A DNA stretch of 64,000 bases. It comes from JAFARZ01 sp035651595 (GTDB lineage: Bacteria > Actinomycetota > Actinomycetes > Streptosporangiales > Streptosporangiaceae). A model generated the notes under the pieces. The model saw nothing but the letters and a program-made list of their open reading frames with translations, was not told where the DNA came from and did no database searches. A program made the translations under genes and the position numbers. This document shows, in pieces, positions 15,840 to 24,583 of the stretch. Within the stretch, counting starts at the first letter, position 1; each line of letters starts with the position of its first letter. Location of the stretch: assembly GCA_035651595.1 (NCBI GenBank), contig DASRFJ010000138.1:1-64000 (forward strand), given 5' to 3'.

Positions 15840-17198
15840 TTAGGGGAGGGCGGGTTCTATGGCTCTGTAGAAGGTGGGGTAGGCGTAGGGCATGTTGCGG
15901 AGTGTTGCCAGCGGGACTTCGGCGCGGATTGCTACTTGAAGCGCGCCGAGGACTTCACCTCCGGTGGGTCCGGCGGAGGTTGCCCCGATAAGCACACGTC
16001 GTTCGGTGTCTTCAATGATCTTTATGAAGCCGTCGTTGCCAGCCTTGTGGATCCAGCCGCGCGCCGAGTATTGCACCTCCGTGCAGCCGACCCGGACGTT
16101 GATACCCGCCTCGCGGGCCTGGGCCTCGGTCATGCCGACCGAGCCGATCTCCGGGTCGGTGAACGTGACGCGGGGGACCGCCCGGTAGTCAGCCGGGTCG
16201 GGGTTCTCGCCGAGGATGTCCTGGATCGCGATCGCGGCCTGGTACATCGACATGTGCGTGAAGTGGCCTTTGCCGGTGATGTCGCCGATCGCCCACACGC
16301 CTTCGGCGGCGCGCAGGCGCGAGTCGACCGGGATGAACCGGGCGTCTTCGTCGACGCCGATCGCGCCGGCGCCGATCGCGGCCAGGTCGACGCGCCGGCC
16401 GGTGGCGACCAGCAGCCGTTCGGCGGTGAGCGTGGCCTGGCCGAGGTGCACGGTGAAGTTCCGCCCGTTGTGGGAGACCCGCTCGGCGGGGGCGTTGACG
16501 CAGACCTTGATGCCTTCGGCGGTGAAGATGCGCTCGATCAGCTCGCTGGCCTCTGGCTCCTCGAGCGGGAGCAGCCGGGGGGCCGCCTCCACCACGGTGA
16601 CCGCGGTGCCGAACCGGGCGAAGACCTGGGCGAGTTCGGCGCCGATCGCCCCGCCACCAAGGATGATCATTGACCGCGGGAGCTCCTCGGCCTGCATGAT
16701 CTCCCGGTTTGTCCAGTACGGGGTGCCGGCCAGCCCGTCGATGGGCGGGATGGCAGGGTCCGTGCCCGTGTTGATCACGATGCCGCGCCGCGCCTCGAGT
16801 TCGACCGTTTCGCCGTCCACGGTGGTGACCGCCACCGTGCGCGGGCCGGTCAGCTTGCCGTGACCGCGCAGGAAGTGACCGCCCTTGTCGGTGAACCGGT
16901 CGACGGCGGCCTTGTCGTTCCAGTCGTCGGTGGCCTCCTCGCGGATGCGCTGCGCGACCAGCGACCAGTCGGGCGTGATCGTCGTGGCGCCGGCGATGCC
17001 GGGTGCTCGCCTGGTCTCCGCGATCAGGTTGGCGGCGCGGATCATCATCTTCGACGGCACGCAGCCGTAGTACGGGCATTCGCCGCCCACCAGCCGCGGC
17101 TCCACGCCGGTGACGTGCAGGCCGCGCTCGGCCAGGGTTTCCGCGACATGCTCGCCGCCCGGGCCCATGCCGATGACGACGACGTCGGTCTGGTCCAT
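15840..17198 (-). CDS. FAD-dependent pyridine nucleotide-disulfide oxidoreductase (Lpd/MerA-like)
   Basis: The 452-residue protein has an N-terminal FAD site (VVVIGMGPGGEHVAETL), a redox disulfide GGECPYYGCVPSK (the CX4C pattern of lipoamide dehydrogenase and mercuric reductase), a central NAD(P) site (MIILGGGAIGAELAQVF), GVWAIGDITGKGHFTH and a C-terminal dimerisation domain. The usual His-Glu proton relay near the C-terminus is absent: AYPTFYRAIEPAL stands where HPTLSE-type sequence is normal. So it is unlikely to be a lipoamide dehydrogenase; a quinone reductase or other reductase is more likely. It is the last gene of a minus-strand run 11 bp after the YlbL gene. Confidence 0.85.
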   Translation of the reverse strand: MDQTDVVVIGMGPGGEHVAETLAERGLHVTGVEPRLVGGECPYYGCVPSKMMIRAANLIAETRRAPGIAGATTITPDWSLVAQRIREEATDDWNDKAAVDRFTDKGGHFLRGHGKLTGPRTVAVTTVDGETVELEARRGIVINTGTDPAIPPIDGLAGTPYWTNREIMQAEELPRSMIILGGGAIGAELAQVFARFGTAVTVVEAAPRLLPLEEPEASELIERIFTAEGIKVCVNAPAERVSHNGRNFTVHLGQATLTAERLLVATGRRVDLAAIGAGAIGVDEDARFIPVDSRLRAAEGVWAIGDITGKGHFTHMSMYQAAIAIQDILGENPDPADYRAVPRVTFTDPEIGSVGMTEAQAREAGINVRVGCTEVQYSARGWIHKAGNDGFIKIIEDTERRVLIGATSAGPTGGEVLGALQVAIRAEVPLATLRNMPYAYPTFYRAIEPALP

Positions 17199-17209
17199 CT
17201 GCGCGCTCC

Positions 17210-18250
17210 TCAGCAGGACGGGACCGGCTGGCCGGCCTTGATGTCTTCCAGGTAGGTGACCGCCTGGCTCAGCGTGCTGACCTTGACGACGCGCAGGCCG
17301 GCCGGTATCGCGTTCTTCACGTCGTTGCAGTTGGACGCCGGGGCCAGGAAGACCGTGGCGCCGGCGTTCCTGGCGCCGATCATCTTCTGCTGAATGCCGC
17401 CGATCGCGTCGACCTTGCCGCCCACCTCGATCTCCCCGGTGCCGGCGATGAACTTGCCGCCGGTGAGGTTGTCCGTGGTCAGCTTGTCGATGATGCCGAG
17501 CGCGAACATCATGCCGGCGCTCGGGCCGCCGATGTCGCCGATGCTGATCTTCACGTTGAACGGGAACTTGTACTGGTCCGTGACAAGCACGCCGATGATC
17601 GGATGGCCGCCCGAATCGATGGTCTTGACCGGGACGTGTTCGGTCTGGCCGTTCCGCACTACCTTCATGTCCAGCAGCGATCCAGCCGGGTGAGAGCGGA
17701 TCAGCGAGGTCAGCTGGGTGTCGCCGGTCACCGCCTGCCCGTCCACGGCGGTGATCACGTCGCCGTCCTTCAGCGCGCTCGCGGCAGGAGCGCCACTCTC
17801 GGTCTGCGTGACGGTGACCAGCGTGGTGAACTTGATGCCGAGTTCGGTGAACGCGGCGGCGGTGGCGAGCTGCTGTGAACTGGCCATCTGCGCGGTGTCC
17901 TGCTGCTGCGCCTGCTGCTGAGTGGTACCCGCGGGGAACAGCTCGGTTTCCGGCACCACGGCCTCGCTCGGGTTCAGCCAGGCCGCGATCGCGGAGAAGA
18001 TGTTGATGTTGCTGCCGGGGCCGCCAGCGTAGCTGACCGTCACCATGTTGAGGTGCCCGCTGGTGGGGTACGTCGCATGCCCGTCGATGCTGATCAGCTG
18101 CTGCCCGGAGGAGTCCTTGCCGAGCGTGTTCAGCGTGGGCCCGGGGCCGAGGATGACGTACGGCACCGGGATCAGCACGCTGACCGCTATCGCCGCGGCC
18201 GTGCCGATCGACGCGATCAGCAGCGTCAGGGTACGACGGGACATGGACAT
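17210..18250 (-). CDS. YlbL-type PDZ and Lon-like protease
   Basis: The 346-residue protein has an N-terminal membrane anchor (residues 7-27), a PDZ domain (about 125-205; LKDGDVITAVDGQ) and a C-terminal S16 (Lon) protease domain with the catalytic Ser in GDIGGPSAGMMFALG and Lys in GGIQQKMIGARNAGA. It should act outside or at the membrane face as an ATP-independent Lon-like peptidase. In the family it adjoins a zincin_2 gene in the opposite orientation (Rv3194c/Rv3195 in Mycobacterium), and that arrangement is roughly kept here. Confidence 0.9.
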   Translation of the reverse strand: MSMSRRTLTLLIASIGTAAAIAVSVLIPVPYVILGPGPTLNTLGKDSSGQQLISIDGHATYPTSGHLNMVTVSYAGGPGSNINIFSAIAAWLNPSEAVVPETELFPAGTTQQQAQQQDTAQMASSQQLATAAAFTELGIKFTTLVTVTQTESGAPAASALKDGDVITAVDGQAVTGDTQLTSLIRSHPAGSLLDMKVVRNGQTEHVPVKTIDSGGHPIIGVLVTDQYKFPFNVKISIGDIGGPSAGMMFALGIIDKLTTDNLTGGKFIAGTGEIEVGGKVDAIGGIQQKMIGARNAGATVFLAPASNCNDVKNAIPAGLRVVKVSTLSQAVTYLEDIKAGQPVPSC

Positions 18251-18268
18251 GCTGCTGAGACTAGCGGG

Positions 18269-18691
18269 TCAGGCACTGCCGACCCACTCGCTCGTCCCGT
18301 CGGCGAACCGCTGGTGCTTCCAGATCGGCACGGTGGCCTTCAGCTCGTCGATGAGGGCCCGGCAGGCCTCGAACGCCTCGGCCCGGTGCGGGCAGGAAAC
18401 GGCGACGGCCACTGCCAGGTCGCCGATGTCCAGGTCCCCGGTCCTGTGCACCGCCGCCACGGCGATGACCTTGAATTTCTCCGCGATCTGCTCGGCCACG
18501 CGCCGCAGCTCGGCCTCGGCGGTCGGGTGGGCGCTGTAGGAGAGCCCGATGACCCGCTTGTCGTGGTCCTCGTCCCGGACCGCGCCGGCGAACAGCACGA
18601 TGCCGCCGGCCGCCGGGTCCGCGACCGCGGCGCGGATCTCGTCCACGGACAGCTCGGAGTCCCGCAGGCCGATCAGGCGAACAACGCTCAC
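18269..18691 (-). CDS. moaE: Molybdopterin synthase catalytic subunit MoaE
   Basis: The 140-residue protein matches MoaE: GIVLFAGAVRDEDHDKRV, LSYSAHPTAEAELRRVA, VAAVHRTGDLDIGDLAVAVAV, HRAEAFEACRALIDELKA and the Lys-containing IWKHQRF near the C-terminus that forms the active site. It makes molybdopterin from precursor Z with MoaD. No moaD or other moa gene lies in the window, so the partner must be elsewhere. The end of the gene is 19 bp before the YlbL gene in the same minus-strand operon. Confidence 0.93.
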   Translation of the reverse strand: MSVVRLIGLRDSELSVDEIRAAVADPAAGGIVLFAGAVRDEDHDKRVIGLSYSAHPTAEAELRRVAEQIAEKFKVIAVAAVHRTGDLDIGDLAVAVAVSCPHRAEAFEACRALIDELKATVPIWKHQRFADGTSEWVGSA

Positions 18692-18724
18692 CTGATCACG
18701 TTACCCGCTGGCTGCTTGCGGCGC

Positions 18725-18802
18725 GGTGTCACCCTGGCCGCCTGTTGCGCGGTGTCAGCCTGGCCGCCGGTGGCGCGGTGTCAGCCTGGCCGCCTGTGGC
18801 GG
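18725..18802. repeat. 26-bp direct tandem repeat, three copies
   Basis: GGTGTCAGCCTGGCCGCC plus eight variable bases is repeated at 18725, 18751 and 18777. The third copy covers the stop codon and last codons of the epimerase gene, so the array lies between moaE and its upstream neighbour. Copies differ at few positions, which implies recent duplication. Confidence 0.8.
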
Positions 18803-19830
18803 CGGGCACGCCGCACGATGGCCGCTGTGCCGATCGCCGCCACGGTGGCGCCGGCCACGGTAATCGTCGCCTCCTTGCGGGCGATGCGGCGGCCGGCCAC
18901 CGCGTGCTTGCCGCCGCGCTGGCCGAGCAGTACTTCCAGTGCCTCGGCGTTGCCGAAGCGCGGCCGCCAGCCGTGCTCGCGCAGCACCGCGCACTCCACC
19001 ACCCACGGATAGGTGACGTACCGCAGGTCCATGGCCGGCGCCGGGGTCACCCCCATCTGATGCAGTCGCTGCGCGGTGCCGAACGTGAGCCTGGCCGGCA
19101 GCTCGATGCTCTTCAGGCCGCTGAGCCGCTCCACCTCGTCTTGTTCCAGCCAGCCGTCACAGCCGACCGCCAGCTCGCCGTCCAGACCCCGCGCGACGGT
19201 GAACTCCAGCGCCGACACCAGGTCGTCGACGTGGCAGAACTGCCAGCGCGGCGCGCAGCCCTTCACGGTGAGCAGCCGAGGGGCCTCGAAGTGCCTGGTC
19301 ACCAGCGTGTCGATGCCGCCGCCGACCAGGGCGGCCGGCCGGACAACGGTGACCGCCATGCCGGGGTTGGTGCGTGGCGAGCGCAGCGCGAGCTGCTCGA
19401 TCTCCAGCATGTCGCCGGCCACGCTGCTGTCGGCCAGCGCCGCGAGCGGCGCGTTCTCCGCCAGTGGAACCGGGTTCTCTGGCCGAGCCCCGTACACCAT
19501 CGCGCTGGTGACCAGGACGACCCGGCCGACCCGGCCCGCGGCGGCCGCGGTCAGCACGGTCTGCGCGCCGCGGACGTTGAAGGCCCGGCGCCGCCGTGCG
19601 TCGGAGCCCGGGGTGAGGTCGGTGTCGGCGTGCACGACCACGTCGACACCCGTCAGCCGTCCGGCCAGCGCCGGGTCGCGGACGTCCGCGACACGCCACG
19701 TCACGCCGTTGCTGTCGCCGCGCTCGTCGTCGATCGCGATCACTTTCTTGACCTGGGATGACTCGGCGAGCGCGCGGGTGAGGGCCGGGCCGATGCCGCG
19801 TGTCGCGCCGGTAACGGCCACCACGGGCAT
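18781..19830 (-). CDS. NAD-dependent epimerase/dehydratase (extended SDR)
   Basis: The 349-residue protein is an SDR with an N-terminal nucleotide site (VVAVTGATRGIGPALTRAL), VRDPALAGRLTGVDVVVHAD, VLVTSAMVYG (Ser and Tyr) and a partner substrate region with HVDDLVSALEF. The usual Lys in YxxxK is not obvious: YGARPENPV follows the Tyr, so catalysis may be altered. The C-terminus (about 315-349) ends in a hydrophobic segment and a basic tail, suggesting a membrane attachment. The start ATG at 19830 puts the glycine motif at the N-terminus; the frame is open to 19920 through the divergent promoter region. Confidence 0.78.
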   Translation of the reverse strand: MPVVAVTGATRGIGPALTRALAESSQVKKVIAIDDERGDSNGVTWRVADVRDPALAGRLTGVDVVVHADTDLTPGSDARRRRAFNVRGAQTVLTAAAAGRVGRVVLVTSAMVYGARPENPVPLAENAPLAALADSSVAGDMLEIEQLALRSPRTNPGMAVTVVRPAALVGGGIDTLVTRHFEAPRLLTVKGCAPRWQFCHVDDLVSALEFTVARGLDGELAVGCDGWLEQDEVERLSGLKSIELPARLTFGTAQRLHQMGVTPAPAMDLRYVTYPWVVECAVLREHGWRPRFGNAEALEVLLGQRGGKHAVAGRRIARKEATITVAGATVAAIGTAAIVRRARRHRRPG

Positions 19831-19949
19831 AGGCTGGTCAGGTCCTTCGCTACGCTCCTGGCGATATGGCCGCCCGGCGCTTGTCACAGTGCGCATCTCC
19901 CGAGATAACGTGACGGTCATGACCCTTCTATCCTGCCGCAGAGGTCGCC

Positions 19950-21332
19950 ATGGCTGATCGCCCGTTCGGTTTCGGGCTGCCCGACAAGCCGGAAGATGAA
20001 GGCGGGAACACCTCCGGTGTCCCGCAGGGCGGGGACCCGTTCGGGGGCGCCGCGGGCGGTCCCCAGCAGTTCGCGGACGCCCTGCGGCAGTTCGCCGACA
20101 TGCTTTCCTGGTCCGGCGGTCCAGTTAACTGGGATCTGGCCAAGAACGTGGCCAGGCATGTCATCTCGGCGGCGGGGGACCCGTCCGTGCTTGACGCGCA
20201 GCGCCGGGAGATCACCGAGGCGGTCCGGCTCGCCGACCTGTGGCTGGACCAGGCGGCGTCGTTCCCGTCCGGCGTGCACCGGATCGAGGCGTGGAGCCGG
20301 TCGGAGTGGCTGGAGGCGACGTTCCCGGTCTGGGCGAAGCTCTGCGAGCCGATCGCGGCCAAGGGCGTCGAGGCGATGAGCACGATGATCCCGGCGGACC
20401 CGTCGCAGCTCGGCGGCGACCTGCCCGAGGAGATGAAGGCTGTTTTCGAAGGGCTCGCTGGCGGCGGTGCTGGCGGCGCCGGCGGCGTGGGTGGCCTTGC
20501 CGGGCTGTCCGCGATGTTCCGTTCGATCGGCGGCGCGATGATCGGCAGCCAGACGGGGACGGCGGTGGGCGAACTGGCCCGCGAGGTGGTGGGCTCGTCC
20601 GACGTCGGCCTGCCGCTCGGCCCGGAGGGCACCGCGGCACTGCTCCCCGCCGGGGTCGCGGACTTCGGGCAGGGGCTGTCGGTGGACGCCAGCGAGGTCC
20701 GGCTCTACCTCGCGCTGCGCGAGGCGGCGCACCAGCGGCTGTTCGCGCACGTGCCGTGGCTGCGCACCCACCTGCTTGGCGCGGTGGAGCAGTACGCCAG
20801 CGGCATCACGATGGACATGGCCAAGCTGCAGGAGGCCATGCCGGACGTCGACCTCACGAACCCGGAGGCGCTCCAGGAGGCACTCCAGGGTGAGGGGCTG
20901 TTCCGCCCCGAGGACACCCCGGCGCAGAAGGCGGCGCTCAGCCGGCTGGAGACGATGCTGGCCCTGGTCGAGGGGTGGGTGTCCACGGTCGTCGCCGCGG
21001 CCGCCAAGGGCCGGCTCAGCCACGGCGACGCGCTGGCCGAGGCGATCCGCCGCCGCCGCGCCACCGGCGGCCCGGCCGAGCGCACGTTCGCCACGCTGGT
21101 CGGGCTCGAGTTGCGCCCGCGCCGGCTGCGCGAGGCGGCGACGATCTGGCAGGGCCTGACCGAAGCGCGCGGCATCGACGGGCGCGACGCCCTGTGGGGC
21201 CACCCCGACCTGCTGCCGGTCGCCGACGACCTGGAGAACCCGGAGGCGTTCGTCCACCCGTCCGAGCTTGACCTGGACATCTCCGACCTCGAGAACGGGG
21301 ACGACGGCGAGCGCGAGGACGGCACGAAGTAG
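19950..21332 (+). CDS. Zincin_2 (DUF2342) family putative metalloprotease
   Basis: The 460-residue protein belongs to the actinobacterial zincin_2/DUF2342 family: WDLAKNVARHVISAAGDP, ADLWLDQAASFPSGVHR, then YLALREAAHQRLFAHVPWL, the region where family members keep a partial metal-binding helix (E and H in REAAHQRL), and LEGWV-like VEGWVSTVVAAA. Gly-rich segments lie near 25-45 and 170-190. Some related families were named F420 biosynthesis-associated from gene co-occurrence; that fits this window, which holds three F420 genes, but no activity is shown. It is divergent from the epimerase. Confidence 0.85.
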   Translation: MADRPFGFGLPDKPEDEGGNTSGVPQGGDPFGGAAGGPQQFADALRQFADMLSWSGGPVNWDLAKNVARHVISAAGDPSVLDAQRREITEAVRLADLWLDQAASFPSGVHRIEAWSRSEWLEATFPVWAKLCEPIAAKGVEAMSTMIPADPSQLGGDLPEEMKAVFEGLAGGGAGGAGGVGGLAGLSAMFRSIGGAMIGSQTGTAVGELAREVVGSSDVGLPLGPEGTAALLPAGVADFGQGLSVDASEVRLYLALREAAHQRLFAHVPWLRTHLLGAVEQYASGITMDMAKLQEAMPDVDLTNPEALQEALQGEGLFRPEDTPAQKAALSRLETMLALVEGWVSTVVAAAAKGRLSHGDALAEAIRRRRATGGPAERTFATLVGLELRPRRLREAATIWQGLTEARGIDGRDALWGHPDLLPVADDLENPEAFVHPSELDLDISDLENGDDGEREDGTK

Positions 21333-21453
21333 CCGACTCCAACCGGGGGGCCCGGAACTGCCATGTCGAGCCCACGGTCGGCGGCCGCGCCCAGGAGTCG
21401 TGGCGAAGCCGGGATCCCGACGGGAGAAACCACGGCTCGTTAGGATCCAAGGC

Positions 21454-22191
21454 ATGCGGGTTGCGGACGTGGTGGGATTCGCCGGGCACGAGGTTCACGT
21501 GTGCCGGTACCGCGAGGCGCACACGCTGCTGCGCTGGCTGGGCGGGAACGGGGACCTGCGCGGGCAGCGGGTGCTCGACGTGGCCGGCGGCGACGGGTAC
21601 TGGGCGGCGCGGGCGCGGCGGCGCGGGGCGCGGGCGGTTGCGCTGGACATTTCGGAGCGTAAGCTGCGGCGGGGTGCGGCGCTGAGCGTCGCGCCCGGCC
21701 TGGTCTGCGGCGACGCGCTGCGGCTGCCGTTCCCGGACGCCAGCTTCGACCGGGTGATGTCGATCTGCGCGATCGAGCACTTCGACGACGGCGCGCGGGC
21801 GCTTGACGAGATGGCGCGGGTGCTGCGGCCCGGCGGCGAACTGGTGATGTCCGCCGACGCGCTGACGCTGGCCAAACGCTGGCCGAAGCTCTATGCATCG
21901 CATTGCGTCCGCTATAGCGTCCAGCGGACATACTCGCTGGAGCAACTCACCGAGCTGCTCGCCGAACGCGGGCTGACCGTGCTGGCGCACGAGTACCAGT
22001 TCCGGAGCCCGTGGGCGCAGCGGCTGTACCTGAGTTTGTCCGCGTACGGCGGGAAGTTCGGCTTCAATGCCGCGGTGCCGGCGCTGCCCGCGGTGGCGCT
22101 CGCGGACCGGATCAGGCCCGGACATGGCGGGTCTATCGTTCTCGTGCATGCTCGACGCACAGAGATTAACGGGGCATTGACGCAAGCGTAA
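21454..22191 (+). CDS. Class I SAM-dependent methyltransferase
   Basis: The 245-residue protein has motif I VLDVAGGDGYWAARA (about residue 43), the acidic residue VALDISE, LVCGDALRLPFPDASFD and VLRPGGELVMSAD, the pattern of a UbiE/methyltransferase-11 enzyme. It lacks an N-terminal signature that would name a substrate. I chose the ATG at 21454 (RVADVVGFAGHEVHVC) because the frame upstream of it is Arg-rich shadow sequence. It precedes a glycosyltransferase and the mannose-1-phosphate guanylyltransferase on the same strand. Confidence 0.82.
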   Translation: MRVADVVGFAGHEVHVCRYREAHTLLRWLGGNGDLRGQRVLDVAGGDGYWAARARRRGARAVALDISERKLRRGAALSVAPGLVCGDALRLPFPDASFDRVMSICAIEHFDDGARALDEMARVLRPGGELVMSADALTLAKRWPKLYASHCVRYSVQRTYSLEQLTELLAERGLTVLAHEYQFRSPWAQRLYLSLSAYGGKFGFNAAVPALPAVALADRIRPGHGGSIVLVHARRTEINGALTQA

Positions 22192-22310
22192 GTGTTCGTC
22201 CGCTGCCACCGGCAGGGCGTAGGCTGCATAGTTGACGGGACATCCACGCAGGCGGCGTCATCGTGCCGTGAAACGCGCCCGGGTGTCCCAGGAGAGGAGC
22301 AAGTGCGGTC

Positions 22311-23462
22311 GTGGCACCCCGCGTACTTATCGATGCGACCGACGTGCCAGCCGACCGGGGAGCGCTCGGCCGGTACGTCGACGGGCTGATAGGCGCGCTG
22401 GACGCGGTTGGCGCGGACATCGCCGTGGTCTGCCAGCGTGCCGACGAAGAGCGCTACGGACGGCTCGCCCCCGGCGCTCGCGTGGTAACCGGGCCGACCG
22501 CGATCTCGCATCGGTTCGCCCGGCTGGCCTGGGAACAGAGCGGTTTGCCGGTGGTGGCCGAGCAGGTGAGCGCCGACGTGATTCACGTGCCGTACTACTC
22601 GATGCCGCAGCGCCCGGGGCGTCCCACGGTGGTCACCGTGCACGACGTGACGTACTTCACCGAGCCCGAGCTGTACAGCCAGACGGGCGCGATGTTCTTC
22701 AAATCGGCGATCAGGACCGCCGCGCGCCGGGCGGCACGGCTGCTCGTGCCATCCAAGGCGACGCGAGACGAGCTCGTCCGGGTGCTGGAAGCGGATCCGA
22801 CCAGGATCGACGTCGCGTATCACGGCGTGGACCACCGGCTGTTCCACCGGCCGGAGGAGCCGAAGATCACGAGCGTGTCCAACCGGCTCGGCCTGCACGG
22901 CAAGCCGTACGTCGCGTTCCTCGGCGCGCTCGATCCGCGCAAGAACGTCGCGGCGCTGATCAAGGGCTGGGCCGGCGCGGTCGAGGATCTCGAGGAGCCG
23001 CCCGCGCTCGTACTCGGCGGCGGTGGCGGCTGGAGCGAGGAAGTGGACGCGGTCGTGGCGACGCTGCCCCCGCACCTTCGGCTGATCAGGCCGGGTTACC
23101 TGCGGTTCTCCGATCTGCCCGGCTTCTTCGGCGGCGCTTTGGTGGTCGCGTTCCCGAGCCGTGGCGAGGGCTTCGGGCTGCCGGTCCTCGAGGCGATGGC
23201 GTGCGGCGCGCCGGTGCTCACCACGCACTGCACCTCGCTGCCCGAGGTCGGCGGCGAGGCCGTGGCGTACACCGAGCCGGACGCGGACAGTATCCGTGAC
23301 GCGCTGCGCGCCCTGCTCGACGATCCCGCGCGCCGGGACGCGCTGGCGAGCGCCGGGCACGCCCGTGCACAGGAGTTCACCTGGGCCGCGTCGGCCGAAG
23401 CGCACCTCGCCTGCTACCGACGCGCCGCCGATCAGCACGCCGCGGATGTAAGCGCGGTGTAA
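22311..23462 (+). CDS. GT4 family glycosyltransferase
   Basis: The 383-residue protein is a GT-B glycosyltransferase of family 4. It has an N-terminal Rossmann half (VLIDATDVPADRGALGRYVDG, VIHVPYYSMPQRP, VVTVHDVTYF) and the C-terminal donor site: YVAFLGALDPRKNV, then SRGEGFGLPVLEAMACGAP (the E-x7-E signature) and TSLPEVGGEAV. It probably uses GDP-mannose or a related donor. The start is GTG 22311 after an AGGAGAGGAGC site; the reading frame is open upstream. It is followed within 10 bp by a mannose-1-phosphate guanylyltransferase, which suggests a mannosyltransferase. Confidence 0.85.
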   Translation: MAPRVLIDATDVPADRGALGRYVDGLIGALDAVGADIAVVCQRADEERYGRLAPGARVVTGPTAISHRFARLAWEQSGLPVVAEQVSADVIHVPYYSMPQRPGRPTVVTVHDVTYFTEPELYSQTGAMFFKSAIRTAARRAARLLVPSKATRDELVRVLEADPTRIDVAYHGVDHRLFHRPEEPKITSVSNRLGLHGKPYVAFLGALDPRKNVAALIKGWAGAVEDLEEPPALVLGGGGGWSEEVDAVVATLPPHLRLIRPGYLRFSDLPGFFGGALVVAFPSRGEGFGLPVLEAMACGAPVLTTHCTSLPEVGGEAVAYTEPDADSIRDALRALLDDPARRDALASAGHARAQEFTWAASAEAHLACYRRAADQHAADVSAV

Positions 23463-23471
23463 CGTAACGGC

Positions 23472-24578
23472 ATGCCAACCGCTGTCGATCGTGAGCCATT
23501 GGAAGCCATCGTCCTGGTGGGCGGACAGGGCACGCGACTTCGCCCCCTGACGCTGTCCGCGCCCAAGCCGCTGCTGCCCACCGCCGGTGTGCCGTTCCTG
23601 TCGCACCTGCTGGCCAGAGCCGCGGCGAGCGGGGTCACCCACGTGGTGCTGGCGACGTGCTACAAGGCGTCGATGTTCAGCTCGGTCTTCGGCGACGGGT
23701 CGGCGTTCGGCATCAGCATCTCGTACGTGACCGAGGACGAGCCGCTGGACACCGGCGGCGGCATCCGCAACGCGGCCCGCTCGCTGCGCGGGTCTAAGGC
23801 GGCGGACCCGGTCGTGGTGATGAACTGCGACATCCTGTCCGGGCACGATCTTGGCGCGCAGCTTGACCTGCACGTGAAGTCGGACGCCGCGGTGACGCTG
23901 CACCTGGTCGAGGTGCCGGACCCGACCCGGTTCGGCTGCGTGCCGATCGACCCGAACGGGCGTGTCACAGCTTTTCTGGAAAAAACGCCAAATCCTGTGA
24001 CGAATCGCATTAATGCGGGATGTTACGTGTTCCGCCGCGACGTGATCGACTCGATCCCGGCGGGCCGCCGGGTGTCGGTGGAGCGCGAGACGTTTCCCGG
24101 CCTGATCGCGGCCGGTGAGCTTGTGATGGGCTACCCGGAGTCCGCCTACTGGCTCGATGTCGGCACGCCGCAGGCGTTCGTCCGCGGCTCCTGCGATCTG
24201 GTGCTCGGGAAGCTGCCCGCGCCAGCGATTCCCGGTCAGCCGGGACCGGCGGAGCGCCTGCTGCTCTCGGACGCGACGCTGGCTTCGGGGGCTTCGGTAA
24301 CCGGGGGTACCACACTCGGGGAGCATGCCTCGGTCGCCAGCGGCGCCGTGGTGGCAGGCAGCGTGCTGTTCGACGACGCCGTCGTGGGCGAGGGCGCGGT
24401 CGTGCGCGACTCGATCCTCGGCCGCGGCGCGGTGGTGGAGGCCGGCGCCGTGGTGGACGACGCGGTCATCGGCGACAACGCGGTCATCGGCAGCGGGAAC
24501 GAGCTGGCCCGCGGCATCCGGATCTGGCCGGGCACCCGGCTGGCGCCCACCTCGGTCCGTTTTTCCTCTGACGTGTAG
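23472..24578 (+). CDS. Mannose-1-phosphate guanylyltransferase-like sugar nucleotidyltransferase
   Basis: The 368-residue protein has the nucleotidyltransferase signature VLVGGQGTRLRPLTLSAPKP at residue 15, then FGDGSAFGISISYVTEDEPL, VVVMNCDILSG, FGCVPIDPNGRV and a Lys in FLEKTPNPV. A C-terminal left-handed beta-helix of hexapeptide repeats (about 258-350; GAVVAGSVLFDDAVVGEGAV) follows. This is the GDP-mannose or glucose/RmlA pyrophosphorylase fold; the gene order and the Rv3264c/SCO3039-like position favour GDP-mannose. It supplies donors to the adjacent GT4 and other glycosyltransferases. ATG 23472 is ten bases after the GT4 stop. Confidence 0.85.
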   Translation: MPTAVDREPLEAIVLVGGQGTRLRPLTLSAPKPLLPTAGVPFLSHLLARAAASGVTHVVLATCYKASMFSSVFGDGSAFGISISYVTEDEPLDTGGGIRNAARSLRGSKAADPVVVMNCDILSGHDLGAQLDLHVKSDAAVTLHLVEVPDPTRFGCVPIDPNGRVTAFLEKTPNPVTNRINAGCYVFRRDVIDSIPAGRRVSVERETFPGLIAAGELVMGYPESAYWLDVGTPQAFVRGSCDLVLGKLPAPAIPGQPGPAERLLLSDATLASGASVTGGTTLGEHASVASGAVVAGSVLFDDAVVGEGAVVRDSILGRGAVVEAGAVVDDAVIGDNAVIGSGNELARGIRIWPGTRLAPTSVRFSSDV

Positions 24579-24583
24579 CAGCC

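Noticed and set aside
15672..16673. Plus-strand frame over the flavoprotein gene
   Set aside because: Antisense to a gene with FAD, NAD and disulfide motifs; the frame is Gly/Asp-rich and not natural.
19917..21455. 512-residue minus-strand open frame
   Set aside because: Antisense to the zincin_2 gene; Arg-rich shadow.
21912..24326. 804-residue minus-strand open frame
   Set aside because: It is antisense to a methyltransferase, a GT4 gene and a guanylyltransferase with clear motifs; its protein is Arg/His-rich and patternless.
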